Source of the DNA: Tenacibaculum dicentrarchi
Lineage (GTDB): Bacteria; Bacteroidota; Bacteroidia; Flavobacteriales; Flavobacteriaceae
Length of the DNA stretch: 64,000 bases
Direction of reading: 5' to 3'
Assembly (NCBI RefSeq): GCF_900239345.1
Contig: NZ_OESZ01000012.1
Coordinates: 1-64,000, forward strand
The position numbers were made by a program, and so were the translations under genes. How positions within the stretch are numbered: the stretch's first letter is position 1; each line of letters starts with the position of its first letter. The notes under the pieces were generated by a model. The model searched no databases. It was not told the DNA's origin and worked only from the letters and a program-made list of their open reading frames with translations. This document shows, one piece after another, positions 54,940 through 64,000 of the stretch.

Positions 54940-54967
54940 TTGTAATCTGTCTAAAAAAACTAAAACT

Positions 54968-57900
54968 GTGCATTTAATTTCTACCATACCAGGAGGCTGG
55001 AATCCTAACGATGAAGGAGTCTTTTACATCGATCAATCTCCAGGAGATATTATTTTTTTATCTTCCGCAGATTCCGATTTATTTATGATGAATAATGCCT
55101 ACAAATTAATACATAATTCTGTAGAAAAAACACCTTCTTTTAGGTTTGCCAATCTTAGTTATTTTAAGCAAGAATTAACAATTGACACCTATGTTGATGA
55201 AGTAATTTCAACTGCAAAAATTGTGGTACTTAAACTTTTAGGCGGAAAAGCATATTACAATTATTTATGTGAAGCTGTAACTGAATGTTGTGAAGAAAAT
55301 AATATTCAGTTACTGTTTTTACCTGGTGATAACAAACCCGATTTAGAGTTGATGCAATCGTCAAATATTCCGTTAAAAGATGTGGATATTATTTGGAAAT
55401 ATATTCAATCTGGTGGTATTGAAAATTGTCAATCGGCATTACAATTAATTAGCAATCGAATTACCGATACAAAAGTAATTCCGAATGCTATTAAAACGAT
55501 TCCTGATTTATTTTTATATCATCCTAAAGAAGGAATTTACAATACGAAATTACCTAACACATCAAAAAAGCAAGCCGTCATTTTTGGTTATAGAAGTTAT
55601 TATTTATCTAATAATTTAGCGCCTATTCATAGTATTATTGATGCCTTAGAATCTGAAGGTATTTCAGCTGTAACCTTAATGGCCGCGGGATATCGTGAGC
55701 AAGATATTCAACAACAAATTTTTGACTTATTAAAATTACATCACATAGAAAAACCTCAGATTATTATCAATACGACAGGGTTTAGTGTGCAAGGATTTCA
55801 TGATACCACACAAAGTTTGTTTGATGTTTTTAACGTTCCTGTTATTCAGGCAATCATGGGAAGTTGTAATAAAGAAAGTTGGTTAGAAGGTGATTTTGGC
55901 TTACCTCCTACTGATATTGCCATGAATATAGCCCTACCTGAGGTGGATGGAAAAATTATATCAAAAGTTATTTCCTTTAAAGAATCCATAGAAAAAGATG
56001 TTTTAACAGATTCGGAAGTAGTTTCTTATGTACCACATATTGAAGGTTGTGAATTTGTTGCAAAAATGGCAAAAGCATGGATAAATCTTCAAAACAAAGA
56101 AAATTCAGAGAAAAAAATTGCCTTAGTTTTACCTAATTACCCGAATAAAAATAGTCGTTTGGCAAATGGTGTTGGTTTAGATACCCCGCAAAGTACCTTA
56201 CAGATATTAGCCCAATTATCCGAAGAAAATTACAGCTTATCAGATGATTTTCCTACAACAACAAATCAACTTATAGATAAATTAACAAATGCTGTAACCA
56301 ACGATTTAGAAACAATAAATAGCTTAAACGAACGAAAAACTATAAAATTAGATGCCACTATTTTTTATAAATACTATAATCAATTATCCGTAGAACTTCG
56401 CGAAAAAGTAGAAAAACAATGGGGAAATCCTGAAAAATCGCCCAATTATCAAAACGGTTATTTTTTAATTCCTGGATTTCTTTCTGATAATATATTTGTT
56501 AGTATTCAACCCAGTAGAGGTTATAATTTAGATTTACAAGCCAGTTATCATTCTCCCGATTTACCGCCACCACCTGCTTATTTAGCGTATTATATTTGGT
56601 TGCAACACAGCTTTAATGCTGATGCTTTAGTGCATATTGGTAAACATGGAAATTTAGAATGGCTTCCTGGTAAAAGTGTGGCTTTAAGTAAAGAAACTTG
56701 TTTTCCTGCTGCAATTTTAGGAGCAATTCCTCATTTTTATCCTTTTATTATTAATGATCCTGGCGAAGGAACTCAAGCCAAAAGAAGAAATCAAGCGATT
56801 ATATTAGACCATTTAATTCCGCCAATGACACGGGCTGAAAATTATGGCGATTTACTAAAACTAGAACTTTTAATTGATGAATTTTATGAATCGGCTTTAG
56901 TCGATAGAAAACGTGCTTCGCTGATTAAAACTAAAATTGAAAACTTAGTAAACGAAACGCATCTTAAATCAGATTTAAATCAAGATGGAAAAGATATTGA
57001 TGCCTTATTAGAAGTTATTGACGGTTATTTATGTGAATTAAAGGAATCTCAAATTAGAGGTGGTTTACATATTTTAGGAAAATTACCAAGACAAGAAAAA
57101 TTAGTTGATTTAATTGTTGCCTTACATCGTTTACCACAAGCAAATTTAAAAGGAATTACACAATGTTTATCCGAGGATTTACAACTTAATTTTGATCCTA
57201 TAAATGTTGTTTATTCTGATATTTTTGACAAAGAAATTTTTGGAATTCATTGTCGAACTTTCGGGCAAGCTGTCGAATTATTAGAAAATAAAGCTAAAAA
57301 TATCATCAATAATTTATTAAATAACAAAGAAATTGAAAATATTGGTGATTATACACAACAAATAATAAGCTATATAAAACAACATACAGTACCTGTTTTA
57401 TACAAAACAAGTAATGAAATTACACATTTAATAAAAGGCTTAAACGGACAATATATTCCTGCGGGAGGTTCTGGTGCGCCAACAAGAGGACGCATCGATA
57501 TTTTACCTACGGGAAGAAATTTTTACTCTGTTGATGTGCGAACTGTTCCGTCTGAAACTGCGTATCAAATAGGGCAAAAAAGTGCGCAAAATATTATTGA
57601 TCGCTATTTACAAGAAAATGGAGAATATCCTACTTCTATCGGTTTATCGGTTTGGGGAACTTCTACCATGCGAACTAGTGGCGATGATATTGCGCAAGCC
57701 TTGGCTTTAATTGGCGTAAAACCCGTTTGGCAAGGAAGTAACCGAAGAGTTAAAGATTTTAAAGTGCTTTCTACTTTAGAATTAAAAAGACCTAGAGTTG
57801 ATGTAATGTTGCGTATTTCTGGTTTTTTTAGAGATGCTTTTCCTGATTTAATTTCACTGTTTAATGCTGCTATTGAAAAAGTAGCTTTTTTGGATGAAAC

Positions 57901-58714
57901 TGCAGAACAAAATCCTATAAAAAAGCGTTTTGATGAAGAAAAACAACAATGGAAACAAGAAGGTTTAGATGAAAAACAAGCCAATGAAAGAGCTTTATAT
58001 CGAGTTTTTGGTTCGAAACCAGGAGCTTACGGAGCGGGTTTACAAGGTTTAATTGATGGTAAAAACTGGACTACTTCGGATGATTTAGCAAATGCTTATA
58101 TTAATTGGAGTGGTTACGCATATCATGGGAAAAATAACAGTGGAAAATCGGCACATGAAACCTTTAAAAAACGATTATCAAATATTGAAGTTGTCATGCA
58201 AAATCAAGATAATAGAGAACATGATATTTTAGACTCTGATGATTATTATCAGTTTCAAGGAGGAATGACGGTAGCTGTAAATACCATAAAAGGAGAACAA
58301 CCTGAAACTTATTTTGGTGATAATTCTCGCCCTGATAATCCGAAGGTAAAATCTTTAAAAGAAGAATTATTAAAAGTTTTTCGCTCACGAGTTGTCAACC
58401 CTAAATGGATGCAAGGTATGCAAGAACACGGCTATAAAGGTGCTTTTGAAATGGCGGCAACTATGGATTATTTATTTGCTTATGATGCTACAACTAATTT
58501 AATTGAAGATTTTATGTACGAACAAATTACAGAAAAATATTTGTTTGATGATAATAATAAAGCTTTTATTGAAGAGCATAATCCTTGGGCTTTAAAAGAT
58601 ATGTCGGAACGTATGTTAGAAGCAATTCAAAGAGGTTTATGGGAAAATCCATCCGAAGAAACCATAGAAGAGTTAAAAGATATTTATAAAAAATCAGACG
58701 CTATAACGGAGTAA
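54968..58714 (+). CDS. cobN: Cobaltochelatase large subunit CobN
   Basis: A 1248-residue CobN/BchH-type protein that inserts cobalt into hydrogenobyrinic acid a,c-diamide with ATP-hydrolysing partners (here probably the ChlI-ChlD fusion). Recognisable stretches: VHIGKHGNLEWLPGKSVALS, GSGAPTRGRIDILPTGRNFY and VWGTSTMRTSGDDIAQALAL. The frame opens with GTG at 54968 ahead of HLISTIPGGWNPNDEG; no better ATG is available. It is the last gene of the locus and is followed by repeats and a terminator. Confidence 0.93.
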   Translation: MHLISTIPGGWNPNDEGVFYIDQSPGDIIFLSSADSDLFMMNNAYKLIHNSVEKTPSFRFANLSYFKQELTIDTYVDEVISTAKIVVLKLLGGKAYYNYLCEAVTECCEENNIQLLFLPGDNKPDLELMQSSNIPLKDVDIIWKYIQSGGIENCQSALQLISNRITDTKVIPNAIKTIPDLFLYHPKEGIYNTKLPNTSKKQAVIFGYRSYYLSNNLAPIHSIIDALESEGISAVTLMAAGYREQDIQQQIFDLLKLHHIEKPQIIINTTGFSVQGFHDTTQSLFDVFNVPVIQAIMGSCNKESWLEGDFGLPPTDIAMNIALPEVDGKIISKVISFKESIEKDVLTDSEVVSYVPHIEGCEFVAKMAKAWINLQNKENSEKKIALVLPNYPNKNSRLANGVGLDTPQSTLQILAQLSEENYSLSDDFPTTTNQLIDKLTNAVTNDLETINSLNERKTIKLDATIFYKYYNQLSVELREKVEKQWGNPEKSPNYQNGYFLIPGFLSDNIFVSIQPSRGYNLDLQASYHSPDLPPPPAYLAYYIWLQHSFNADALVHIGKHGNLEWLPGKSVALSKETCFPAAILGAIPHFYPFIINDPGEGTQAKRRNQAIILDHLIPPMTRAENYGDLLKLELLIDEFYESALVDRKRASLIKTKIENLVNETHLKSDLNQDGKDIDALLEVIDGYLCELKESQIRGGLHILGKLPRQEKLVDLIVALHRLPQANLKGITQCLSEDLQLNFDPINVVYSDIFDKEIFGIHCRTFGQAVELLENKAKNIINNLLNNKEIENIGDYTQQIISYIKQHTVPVLYKTSNEITHLIKGLNGQYIPAGGSGAPTRGRIDILPTGRNFYSVDVRTVPSETAYQIGQKSAQNIIDRYLQENGEYPTSIGLSVWGTSTMRTSGDDIAQALALIGVKPVWQGSNRRVKDFKVLSTLELKRPRVDVMLRISGFFRDAFPDLISLFNAAIEKVAFLDETAEQNPIKKRFDEEKQQWKQEGLDEKQANERALYRVFGSKPGAYGAGLQGLIDGKNWTTSDDLANAYINWSGYAYHGKNNSGKSAHETFKKRLSNIEVVMQNQDNREHDILDSDDYYQFQGGMTVAVNTIKGEQPETYFGDNSRPDNPKVKSLKEELLKVFRSRVVNPKWMQGMQEHGYKGAFEMAATMDYLFAYDATTNLIEDFMYEQITEKYLFDDNNKAFIEEHNPWALKDMSERMLEAIQRGLWENPSEETIEELKDIYKKSDAITE

Positions 58715-58734
58715 ATTATTTTTAAAAATAGTAG

Positions 58735-58835
58735 AAAACAAGAATCCATCAACCTGAATTTAGTTCAGGTTCGCATTCTGATTTGCCGCAGTTCTCTTGT
58801 TCATGTGATGCTGAAATAAATTTAGCATGACGGTA
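58735..58835. repeat. Double-hairpin repeat after cobN
   Basis: AACCTGAA-tttag-TTCAGGTT (58751-58771) and ATGCTGAA-ATAAA-TTTAGCAT (58808-58828, one mismatch) in about 100 bases. The second hairpin resembles the ATGTTGAAATAAATTCGG stretch inside the 8.2-8.4 kb element. Such TGCTGAA hairpins are frequent intergenic repeats in Flavobacteriaceae. Confidence 0.65.
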
Positions 58836-58846
58836 GTGTAGTAAAT

Positions 58847-58884
58847 AAAAAAATCCGTTGAATTTAAAATTCAACGGATTTTTT
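58847..58884. terminator. Bidirectional rho-independent terminator between cobN and sucD
   Basis: AAAAAATCCGTTGAATTT / AAATTCAACGGATTTTTT, a long perfect stem with T-runs on both strands, suited to end the plus-strand cob operon and the minus-strand sucD transcript. Confidence 0.9.
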
Positions 58885-58910
58885 ATATGTATTCTATTTA
58901 GTTTAAAAAA

Positions 58911-59798
58911 CTATGCTAAAACGTTTTTTAATACTGTTGCAACCATTTCTCCAATTTTAGCTGGAGATTCTACAACGTGTACACCATTTTCAGCTAAAAT
59001 TTTCATTTTTGCTTGAGCTGTATCATCATCACCTCCAACAATTGCACCTGCATGTCCCATTGTTCTACCAGCTGGTGCAGTTTGACCTGCGATAAAACCA
59101 ATAACTGGTTTACGGTTACCATCTGCTTTAATCCAACGAGCAGCTTCAGCTTCTAAGTTACCACCAATTTCACCAATCATAACGATTGCTTCTGTTTCAT
59201 CATCATTCATTAATAACTCAACAGCTTCTTTTGTTGTAGTTCCAATAATTGGATCTCCACCAATACCGATTGCAGTTGTAATTCCGTAACCTTGTTTTAC
59301 AACTTGGTCAGCAGCTTCGTAAGTTAAAGTTCCTGATTTAGAAACGATTCCAACTTTTCCTTTTTTGAAGATAAAACCTGGCATAATACCAACTTTAGCT
59401 TCATCTGGAGTAATTACCCCTGGACAGTTAGGACCTACTAAAGTACATCCTTCTAATTGATCGATATAAGACTTTACTTTTACCATATCAGCTGTAGGAA
59501 TTCCTTCGGTAATACAAATGATTACTTTAATTCCTGCTTCAGCAGATTCCATAATAGCATCAGCAGCAAATGCTGGTGGTACAAAAATAATAGAAGTATC
59601 TGCTCCTACTTTTTGTACAGCTTCGTCAACCGTATTAAAAACTGGTTTACCTATGTGCTCTTGTCCTCCTTTACCTGGTGTTACACCTCCTACGACGTTT
59701 GTTCCGTAATCGATCATTTGACCAGCGTGAAAAGTACCTTCACTTCCTGTAAAACCTTGAACTATAATTTTTGAATCTTTATTTACTAAAACACTCAT
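58911..59798 (-). CDS. sucD: Succinyl-CoA ligase alpha subunit
   Basis: A 295-residue Suc[21 protein letters not shown] (CoA-binding), [20 protein letters not shown], and the phosphorylated histidine in [13 protein letters not shown]. It catalyses the substrate-level phosphorylation step of the TCA cycle with SucC, which is not in the window. A promoter-like TATTTTTG (59827-59834) lies upstream on the minus strand, so it probably has its own transcript at the end of the lipid A cluster. Confidence 0.96.
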   Translation of the reverse strand: MSVLVNKDSKIIVQGFTGSEGTFHAGQMIDYGTNVVGGVTPGKGGQEHIGKPVFNTVDEAVQKVGADTSIIFVPPAFAADAIMESAEAGIKVIICITEGIPTADMVKVKSYIDQLEGCTLVGPNCPGVITPDEAKVGIMPGFIFKKGKVGIVSKSGTLTYEAADQVVKQGYGITTAIGIGGDPIIGTTTKEAVELLMNDDETEAIVMIGEIGGNLEAEAARWIKADGNRKPVIGFIAGQTAPAGRTMGHAGAIVGGDDDTAQAKMKILAENGVHVVESPAKIGEMVATVLKNVLA

Positions 59799-59826
59799 GG
59801 TATATTTTTATTTTATTTAAGCTTTA

Positions 59827-59858
59827 CAAAAATAGTTTTTTGTAATTGATTTGTGAAA
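59827..59858 (-). promoter_or_regulatory. Promoter-like element upstream of sucD
   Basis: On the minus strand TTTC (59858-59855) then 20 bases, then TATTTTTG (59834-59827), one mismatch from the TTTG/TAnnTTTG consensus. The start codon is 29 bases further on. Confidence 0.5.
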
Positions 59859-59861
59859 CTT

Positions 59862-60788
59862 TTATTTCTTTTTTTGTTCTTTTAAAAAGCGTTTTATTTC
59901 TGCTAATTCTTTTAGCTTACTTCTCGATTCTGAAACAGGTGTTCCAAAATACGATTTACCGCCTTCTACTGATTTCGTAACACCTGTTTGACCAAGTATT
60001 ACAGCACCTTTACCTATTGTAATTCCGCTGTTTGTACCTACTTGCCCCCAAATAGTTACCTCATCTTCAATAATAACACAACCTGCAATACCTGTTTGAG
60101 ATGCGATTAAACATTTTTTACCAATAACAGTATCATGCCCTACATGAACCTGATTATCTATTTTTGTACCAGCTCCAATAGTTGTATTTCCTGTTACACC
60201 TTTATCTATTGTACAAGAAGCTCCTAAATCTACATTATCTTCTAAAATAACTTTTCCTCCTGATAATAATTTATCAAAACCTTCTGGTCTATTTTTGTAA
60301 TAAAAAGCATCAGCTCCTAAAACAGTATTTGCATGAATTGTAACGTTATTACCTATAACTGCGTTACTGTAAATGGTAACATTAGGATGAATAACACAAT
60401 TTTTTCCAATAATTACATTATCACCAATAAAAACATTTGGCTGAATAACAGTTCCTTCTCCAATAATAGCACTTTCTGCAATACTTTGTTTAGATGCTAT
60501 AAATGGATTAAAATTTTTGGTTATTTTATTAAAATCTCTAAATGGATCATCAGAAATTAATAATGTTTTTCCTACTGGGCAATCAACTTTTTTATTGATT
60601 AAAACTGTTGTTGCCTTAGAATTTAATGCTTTATCGTAATATTTAGGATGGTCAACAAAAACAATATCGCCATCTTCTACTACGTGAATTTCATTAATTC
60701 CTTTTACAGGAAAATTTTCATCACCCACAAATTCTACTTCTAATAAAGTAGCTATTTGCTTTAAAGTTTGTATGTTTTTAAATTTCAT
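59862..60788 (-). CDS. LpxD-like UDP-3-O-acylglucosamine N-acyltransferase (second copy)
   Basis: A 308-residue left-handed beta-helix acyltransferase with an N-terminal LpxD domain (LEVEFVGDENFPVKGINEI) and many hexapeptide repeats ([58 protein letters not shown]). It is distinct from the lpxD at the window's right edge. It lies between efp and sucD. Acylation of the lipid A precursor is the family role; as a paralogue it may have a different acyl donor. Confidence 0.85.
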   Translation of the reverse strand: MKFKNIQTLKQIATLLEVEFVGDENFPVKGINEIHVVEDGDIVFVDHPKYYDKALNSKATTVLINKKVDCPVGKTLLISDDPFRDFNKITKNFNPFIASKQSIAESAIIGEGTVIQPNVFIGDNVIIGKNCVIHPNVTIYSNAVIGNNVTIHANTVLGADAFYYKNRPEGFDKLLSGGKVILEDNVDLGASCTIDKGVTGNTTIGAGTKIDNQVHVGHDTVIGKKCLIASQTGIAGCVIIEDEVTIWGQVGTNSGITIGKGAVILGQTGVTKSVEGGKSYFGTPVSESRSKLKELAEIKRFLKEQKKK

Positions 60789-60824
60789 TCTAAAAAAGAA
60801 ATTCCCACCGAAGTGGGAATAAAT

Positions 60825-61391
60825 TTATGCTTTAACACGTTCTTGATACGTTCCTTTTGTAGTTTCTACCTTAATTTTATCGCCTTCGTTGATAAATAAA
60901 GGTACATTTACAATTGCACCAGATTCAACAGTTGCTGGTTTTGTAGCATTTGTAGCCGTATTTCCTTTTACACCTGGCTCTGTATGGGTAACCTCTAAAA
61001 TTACACTTGCTGGCATATCTACTGATAACGGCATTTCATCTTCAGAATTGATAATAATAGTAACTACCTCTCCTTCTTTCATTAATTCAGGTGCATCTAA
61101 AGCACTTTTTTCTAAAGTAATTTGAGAATAATCTTCTTGATTCATAAAGTGATATGTTTCACCTTCTTTATATAAATATTGAAATTTATGCGTTTCAACT
61201 CTAACGTCATCAAGTTTTCTTCCTGAAGGAAAGGTATTGTCAACAACCTTACCGTTTGTTACACTTTTTAATTTTGTTCTTACAAATGCTGGTCCTTTTC
61301 CTGGTTTTACATGTAAAAATTCAATTATTTTATAAATATCGTTGTTGTATCTGATACATAATCCGTTCTTAATATCTGATGTTGTAGCCAT
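60825..61391 (-). CDS. efp: Elongation factor P
   Basis: A 188-residue EF-P with three beta-barrel domains. The first contains VKPGKGPAFVRTKLKSV, whose lysine (residue 32) is the position modified in many bacteria; DVRVETHKFQYLYKEG and the C-terminal LFINEGDKIKVETTKGTYQERV are typical. It relieves ribosome stalling at polyproline. It lies between lpxA and the second lpxD, as often seen in Bacteroidota. Confidence 0.96.
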   Translation of the reverse strand: MATTSDIKNGLCIRYNNDIYKIIEFLHVKPGKGPAFVRTKLKSVTNGKVVDNTFPSGRKLDDVRVETHKFQYLYKEGETYHFMNQEDYSQITLEKSALDAPELMKEGEVVTIIINSEDEMPLSVDMPASVILEVTHTEPGVKGNTATNATKPATVESGAIVNVPLFINEGDKIKVETTKGTYQERVKA

Positions 61392-61439
61392 TGTGTAATG
61401 TATTAATATAAACTGCTAATTACAGTTTAATTTTTATAA

Positions 61440-62225
61440 TTAATTTGATTTAAAATATCCTTTCATAATTCCACGGTGCGAGTTTTTTATAAATTGAATA
61501 ATTTCATCGCGTTCTGAAGTTGCCTCCATTTCAGCTTCTATAATGTCAATCGCTTGTGAATTATTAAAGTTTTGTTGAAATAAAATTCTAAATATATCTT
61601 GAATTTCTCTAATTTTTTCGATAGAATATCCTCTTCTGCGTAAACCGACAGAATTTATTCCTACATATGATAACGGCTCACGAGCTGCTTTTACATAAGG
61701 AGGTACATCTTTACGAACTAAAGAACCACCTGTTACAAATGCGTGATTTCCTATTGATGCAAATTGATGCACGGCAACCATACCTGCTAACACCACGTTA
61801 CTTCCAACGGTTACATGCCCTGCTAAGGTAGTATTGTTTGAAAAAATACAGTTTTCACCAACGAAACAATCGTGTGCAACATGACAATATGCCATTATTA
61901 AACAATTGTCACCAATTACGGTTTTCATTCTATCTGAAGTACCTCTATTAATGGTAACACATTCTCTAATTGTTACATTATCACCAATTACAACGGTTGT
62001 TTCCTCATCATTAAACTTTAAATCTTGAGGAATTGCAGATATTACAGCGCCTGGGAAAATTCTACAATTTTTACCTATACGAGCTCCTTCCATGATAGTA
62101 ACATTTGAACCGATCCATGTTCCTGAGCCAATTTCGACATTAGAATGTATAGTGGTAAATGGTTCTATTACTACATTTCTAGCAATTTTTGCTTGCGGAT
62201 GTACGTATGCTAGTGGTTGATTCAT
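61440..62225 (-). CDS. lpxA: UDP-N-acetylglucosamine O-acyltransferase
   Basis: A 261-residue LpxA trimeric beta-helix acyltransferase: YVHPQAKIARNVVIEPFTTI, VISAIPQDLKFNDEETTVVIGD, CVTINRGT and CHVAHDCFVGENCIFSNN with the catalytic histidine in the VAHD region, and the C-terminal helical domain (NSVGLRRRGYSIEKIREI). It catalyses the first step of lipid A synthesis. Four bases separate it from lpxC/fabZ. Confidence 0.96.
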   Translation of the reverse strand: MNQPLAYVHPQAKIARNVVIEPFTTIHSNVEIGSGTWIGSNVTIMEGARIGKNCRIFPGAVISAIPQDLKFNDEETTVVIGDNVTIRECVTINRGTSDRMKTVIGDNCLIMAYCHVAHDCFVGENCIFSNNTTLAGHVTVGSNVVLAGMVAVHQFASIGNHAFVTGGSLVRKDVPPYVKAAREPLSYVGINSVGLRRRGYSIEKIREIQDIFRILFQQNFNNSQAIDIIEAEMEATSERDEIIQFIKNSHRGIMKGYFKSN

Positions 62226-62229
62226 AAAA

Positions 62230-63621
62230 TTATTGTTTTTTTGCTATTTGTGCCATTAATTCAGCTTCTACAACGACTTTATTATTTGCGTATCCAAAAG
62301 CTTTCATATGACAAATACCTCTTCTTATCGGAGTTATTAATTCACATTTAAATGTTAAAGTATCTCCTGGAAGTACTTTTTGTTTGAATTTAACTTTATC
62401 CATTTTCATGAAATAGGTTAAATAATTTTCAGGATCTGGTACAGTATTTAGTACTAAAACACCACCACATTGTGCCATTGCTTCTACTTGTAAAACACCT
62501 GGCATTACAGGTGCTTCTGGAAAATGTCCTGTAAAAAAAGGTTCATTCATGGTAACATTTTTCATCCCTACTACGTGCGTGTCTGATAGCTCTAAAATAC
62601 GGTCTATCAATAAAAATGGCGGTCTGTGAGGTAAAATATCCATTATTTGATGAATATCCATTAATGGAGGGCTATTTAAATCATATTGAGGAACATTATT
62701 ACGTTTCTCTAATTTAATAATTTTTGCTAATTTTTTGGCAAACATTGTATTTACCAAATGTCCAGGTTTATTAGCAATAATTCTACCTTTTATACGTGTA
62801 CCAACTAAGGCTAAATCACCAATTACATCTAATAATTTATGACGTGCAGCTTCGTTTTCCCAATGTAATTTTAGGTTATCTAAAATTCCGTTAGATTGTA
62901 TTTTTATATCTTCTTTATTAAAAGCTTTTTTTAATTTATCGGTTGTACTATCTGATAATTCTTTATCAACATATACAATAGCGTTGTTTAAATCGCCTCC
63001 TTTAATTAAGTTATTATCCAATAACATTTCAATTTCATGTAAAAAACTAAACGTTCTTGCTTCTGAAATTTCTTGTTTAAAATCGGTAATTTTATTTAAT
63101 GTAGCATTTTGAGTTCCTAATACTTTAGTATCAAAATCTACCATTGTAGTTACCTGATACTCATCGGCAGGCATTAAAATTATTTCACTTCCTGTTTCCT
63201 GGTCTTTATAGCTTATAATTTCTTTAACTACATATTCTTCTACTTCGGCATCTTGTGCTACAATAATAGCTTCCTCTAATGCTTTTACAAAATATTTTGA
63301 AGACCCATCCATAATTGGAAGTTCAGAAGCATTCAATTCGATAATTAAATTATCTATTTCTAAACCAATCACGGCAGCTAAAACATGCTCTGGAGTTTGA
63401 ATTTTTACGCCTTTACATTCTAAATTTGTTCCTCTTTGTGTGTCGGTTACAAATTCTGCTTTTGCCTGAATTGTTGGAGCACCTTCTAAATCTACTCTTG
63501 TAAAAGAGAATCCATGATTTACTGGAGCAGGTTTTAAAACCATTGTTACTTCATTTCCTGTATGCAGTCCTACACCAGTTAATGTAATTTCGTTCTGTAT
63601 TGTTTTTTGTTGCTTACTCAT
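62230..63621 (-). CDS. Bifunctional LpxC deacetylase / FabZ dehydratase
   Basis: A 463-residue fusion usual in Bacteroidota. Residues 1-~300 are LpxC with zinc ligands in [11 protein letters not shown] and in [11 protein letters not shown]; residues ~315-463 are FabZ ([43 protein letters not shown] with the catalytic histidine). It deacetylates UDP-3-O-acyl-GlcNAc and dehydrates hydroxyacyl-ACP, balancing lipid A and fatty acid synthesis. Its start overlaps the end of lpxD by eight bases. Confidence 0.96.
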   Translation of the reverse strand: MSKQQKTIQNEITLTGVGLHTGNEVTMVLKPAPVNHGFSFTRVDLEGAPTIQAKAEFVTDTQRGTNLECKGVKIQTPEHVLAAVIGLEIDNLIIELNASELPIMDGSSKYFVKALEEAIIVAQDAEVEEYVVKEIISYKDQETGSEIILMPADEYQVTTMVDFDTKVLGTQNATLNKITDFKQEISEARTFSFLHEIEMLLDNNLIKGGDLNNAIVYVDKELSDSTTDKLKKAFNKEDIKIQSNGILDNLKLHWENEAARHKLLDVIGDLALVGTRIKGRIIANKPGHLVNTMFAKKLAKIIKLEKRNNVPQYDLNSPPLMDIHQIMDILPHRPPFLLIDRILELSDTHVVGMKNVTMNEPFFTGHFPEAPVMPGVLQVEAMAQCGGVLVLNTVPDPENYLTYFMKMDKVKFKQKVLPGDTLTFKCELITPIRRGICHMKAFGYANNKVVVEAELMAQIAKKQ

Positions 63622-64000
63622 TTTTTATTTTTTGAGCATTTAACTCTTTTTCTATTTTATCTATTTTTGATGCTAATTTTGGTAAATTTTTAAAATGAAC
63701 GTATGATTTATTGTAGGCATTATAACCAAAAGCAGGAGTTCCCTGTACTACGTCTTTATCTTTTAAGCTTTTACCAATTCCTGACTTAGCTTGTATTTGT
63801 ACATTATTACCAATAGTAATATGTCCTACAATACCAACTTGACCACCAATCATACAATTTTCACCAATTTTTGCAGAACCTGCAATACCTGTTTGCGAAG
63901 CAATTACGGTGTTTTCACCAATTTCAACATTATGAGCAACCTGTATTTGATTGTCTAACTTTACTCCCTTACGTATAATTGTTGATCCTAAAGTAGCTCT
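63614..64000 (-). CDS. lpxD: UDP-3-O-acylglucosamine N-acyltransferase, C-terminal part
   Basis: The frame is open to the window's edge at 64000; the visible ~128 residues are hexapeptide repeats ([55 protein letters not shown]) and a C-terminal helix ([17 protein letters not shown]). It is the LpxD preceding lpxC/fabZ in the conserved lipid A operon. The N-terminus lies outside the window. Confidence 0.93.
   Translation of the reverse strand, partial: RATLGSTIIRKGVKLDNQIQVAHNVEIGENTVIASQTGIAGSAKIGENCMIGGQVGIVGHITIGNNVQIQAKSGIGKSLKDKDVVQGTPAFGYNAYNKSYVHFKNLPKLASKIDKIEKELNAQKIKNE

Noticed and set aside
57604..57984. 126-codon minus-strand frame inside cobN
   Set aside because: It is antisense to a strongly conserved coding region and has no independent signals.

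Overview
The window is AT-rich chromosomal DNA from a member of the Bacteroidota, most likely family Flavobacteriaceae (a Tenacibaculum- or Polaribacter-like marine genus is my guess). Evidence: a type IX secretion (type B sorting) surface protein paired with PorP/SprF, promoter-like TAnnTTTG elements, an LpxC-FabZ fusion in an lpxD-lpxC/fabZ-lpxA-efp-lpxD2-sucD cluster, and SusC-era style TonB receptors.

Layout. 1-1870: the 3' end of a repeat-rich secreted adhesin and its SprF partner. 2073-8089 (minus): a SulP transporter with a DabB/DabA pair, a probable inorganic-carbon uptake cassette. 8430-9567: a small exported protein divergent from a Crp/Fnr-type regulator, sharing a perfect palindrome. 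9612-18874: an RNA-repair and ribosome-rescue island. On the minus strand are a divergent RtcB, an S24-like protein, two short paralogous transcription units, a second RtcB directly coupled to release factor PrfH, a TPR protein and a TetM-like ribosomal GTPase; divergently on the plus strand are an HD-domain protein and a WYL-domain regulator. 18906-20071: an HTH-like protein with an iteron-like array upstream and a coiled-coil protein.

20200-28730: a type I restriction-modification system (hsdM, hsdS, hsdR) bracketed by dense arrays of REP hairpins (core AGACGCGATAAATCGCGTCT), with the REP-associated tyrosine transposase (RAYT) next to the second array. The RAYT gene carries a REP hairpin inside its own reading frame. 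Single REP hairpins also sit between other genes in the window.

28800-58714: a roughly 30 kb plus-strand cobalamin locus: cobQ, cobD/cobC-type decarboxylase, cbiB, a P-loop ATPase, then two cobalamin riboswitches each ahead of a TonB receptor, a 2Fe-2S protein, an SDR-CobA fusion, cbiX, cobI, a CobJ-CobH fusion, bluB, cbiET, a CbiG-CobM fusion, cobK, cbiD, a NicO-type metal permease, a ChlI-ChlD fusion, cobB, a PduO-type adenosyltransferase, a CobW GTPase, one unknown gene and cobN. It holds markers of both the early (CbiX, CbiD, CbiG) and late (CobN plus ChlID, BluB) cobalt-insertion routes; cobU/cobP, cobS and cobT are not in the window. 58911-64000 (minus) is the conserved sucD and lipid A cluster.

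The most unusual region is the RtcB/PrfH island, because rtcB-prfH-TPR-ribosomal GTPase lie in one direction, the locus has a second, divergent RtcB and a WYL regulator, and it includes duplicated tiny transcription units that no named gene explains.
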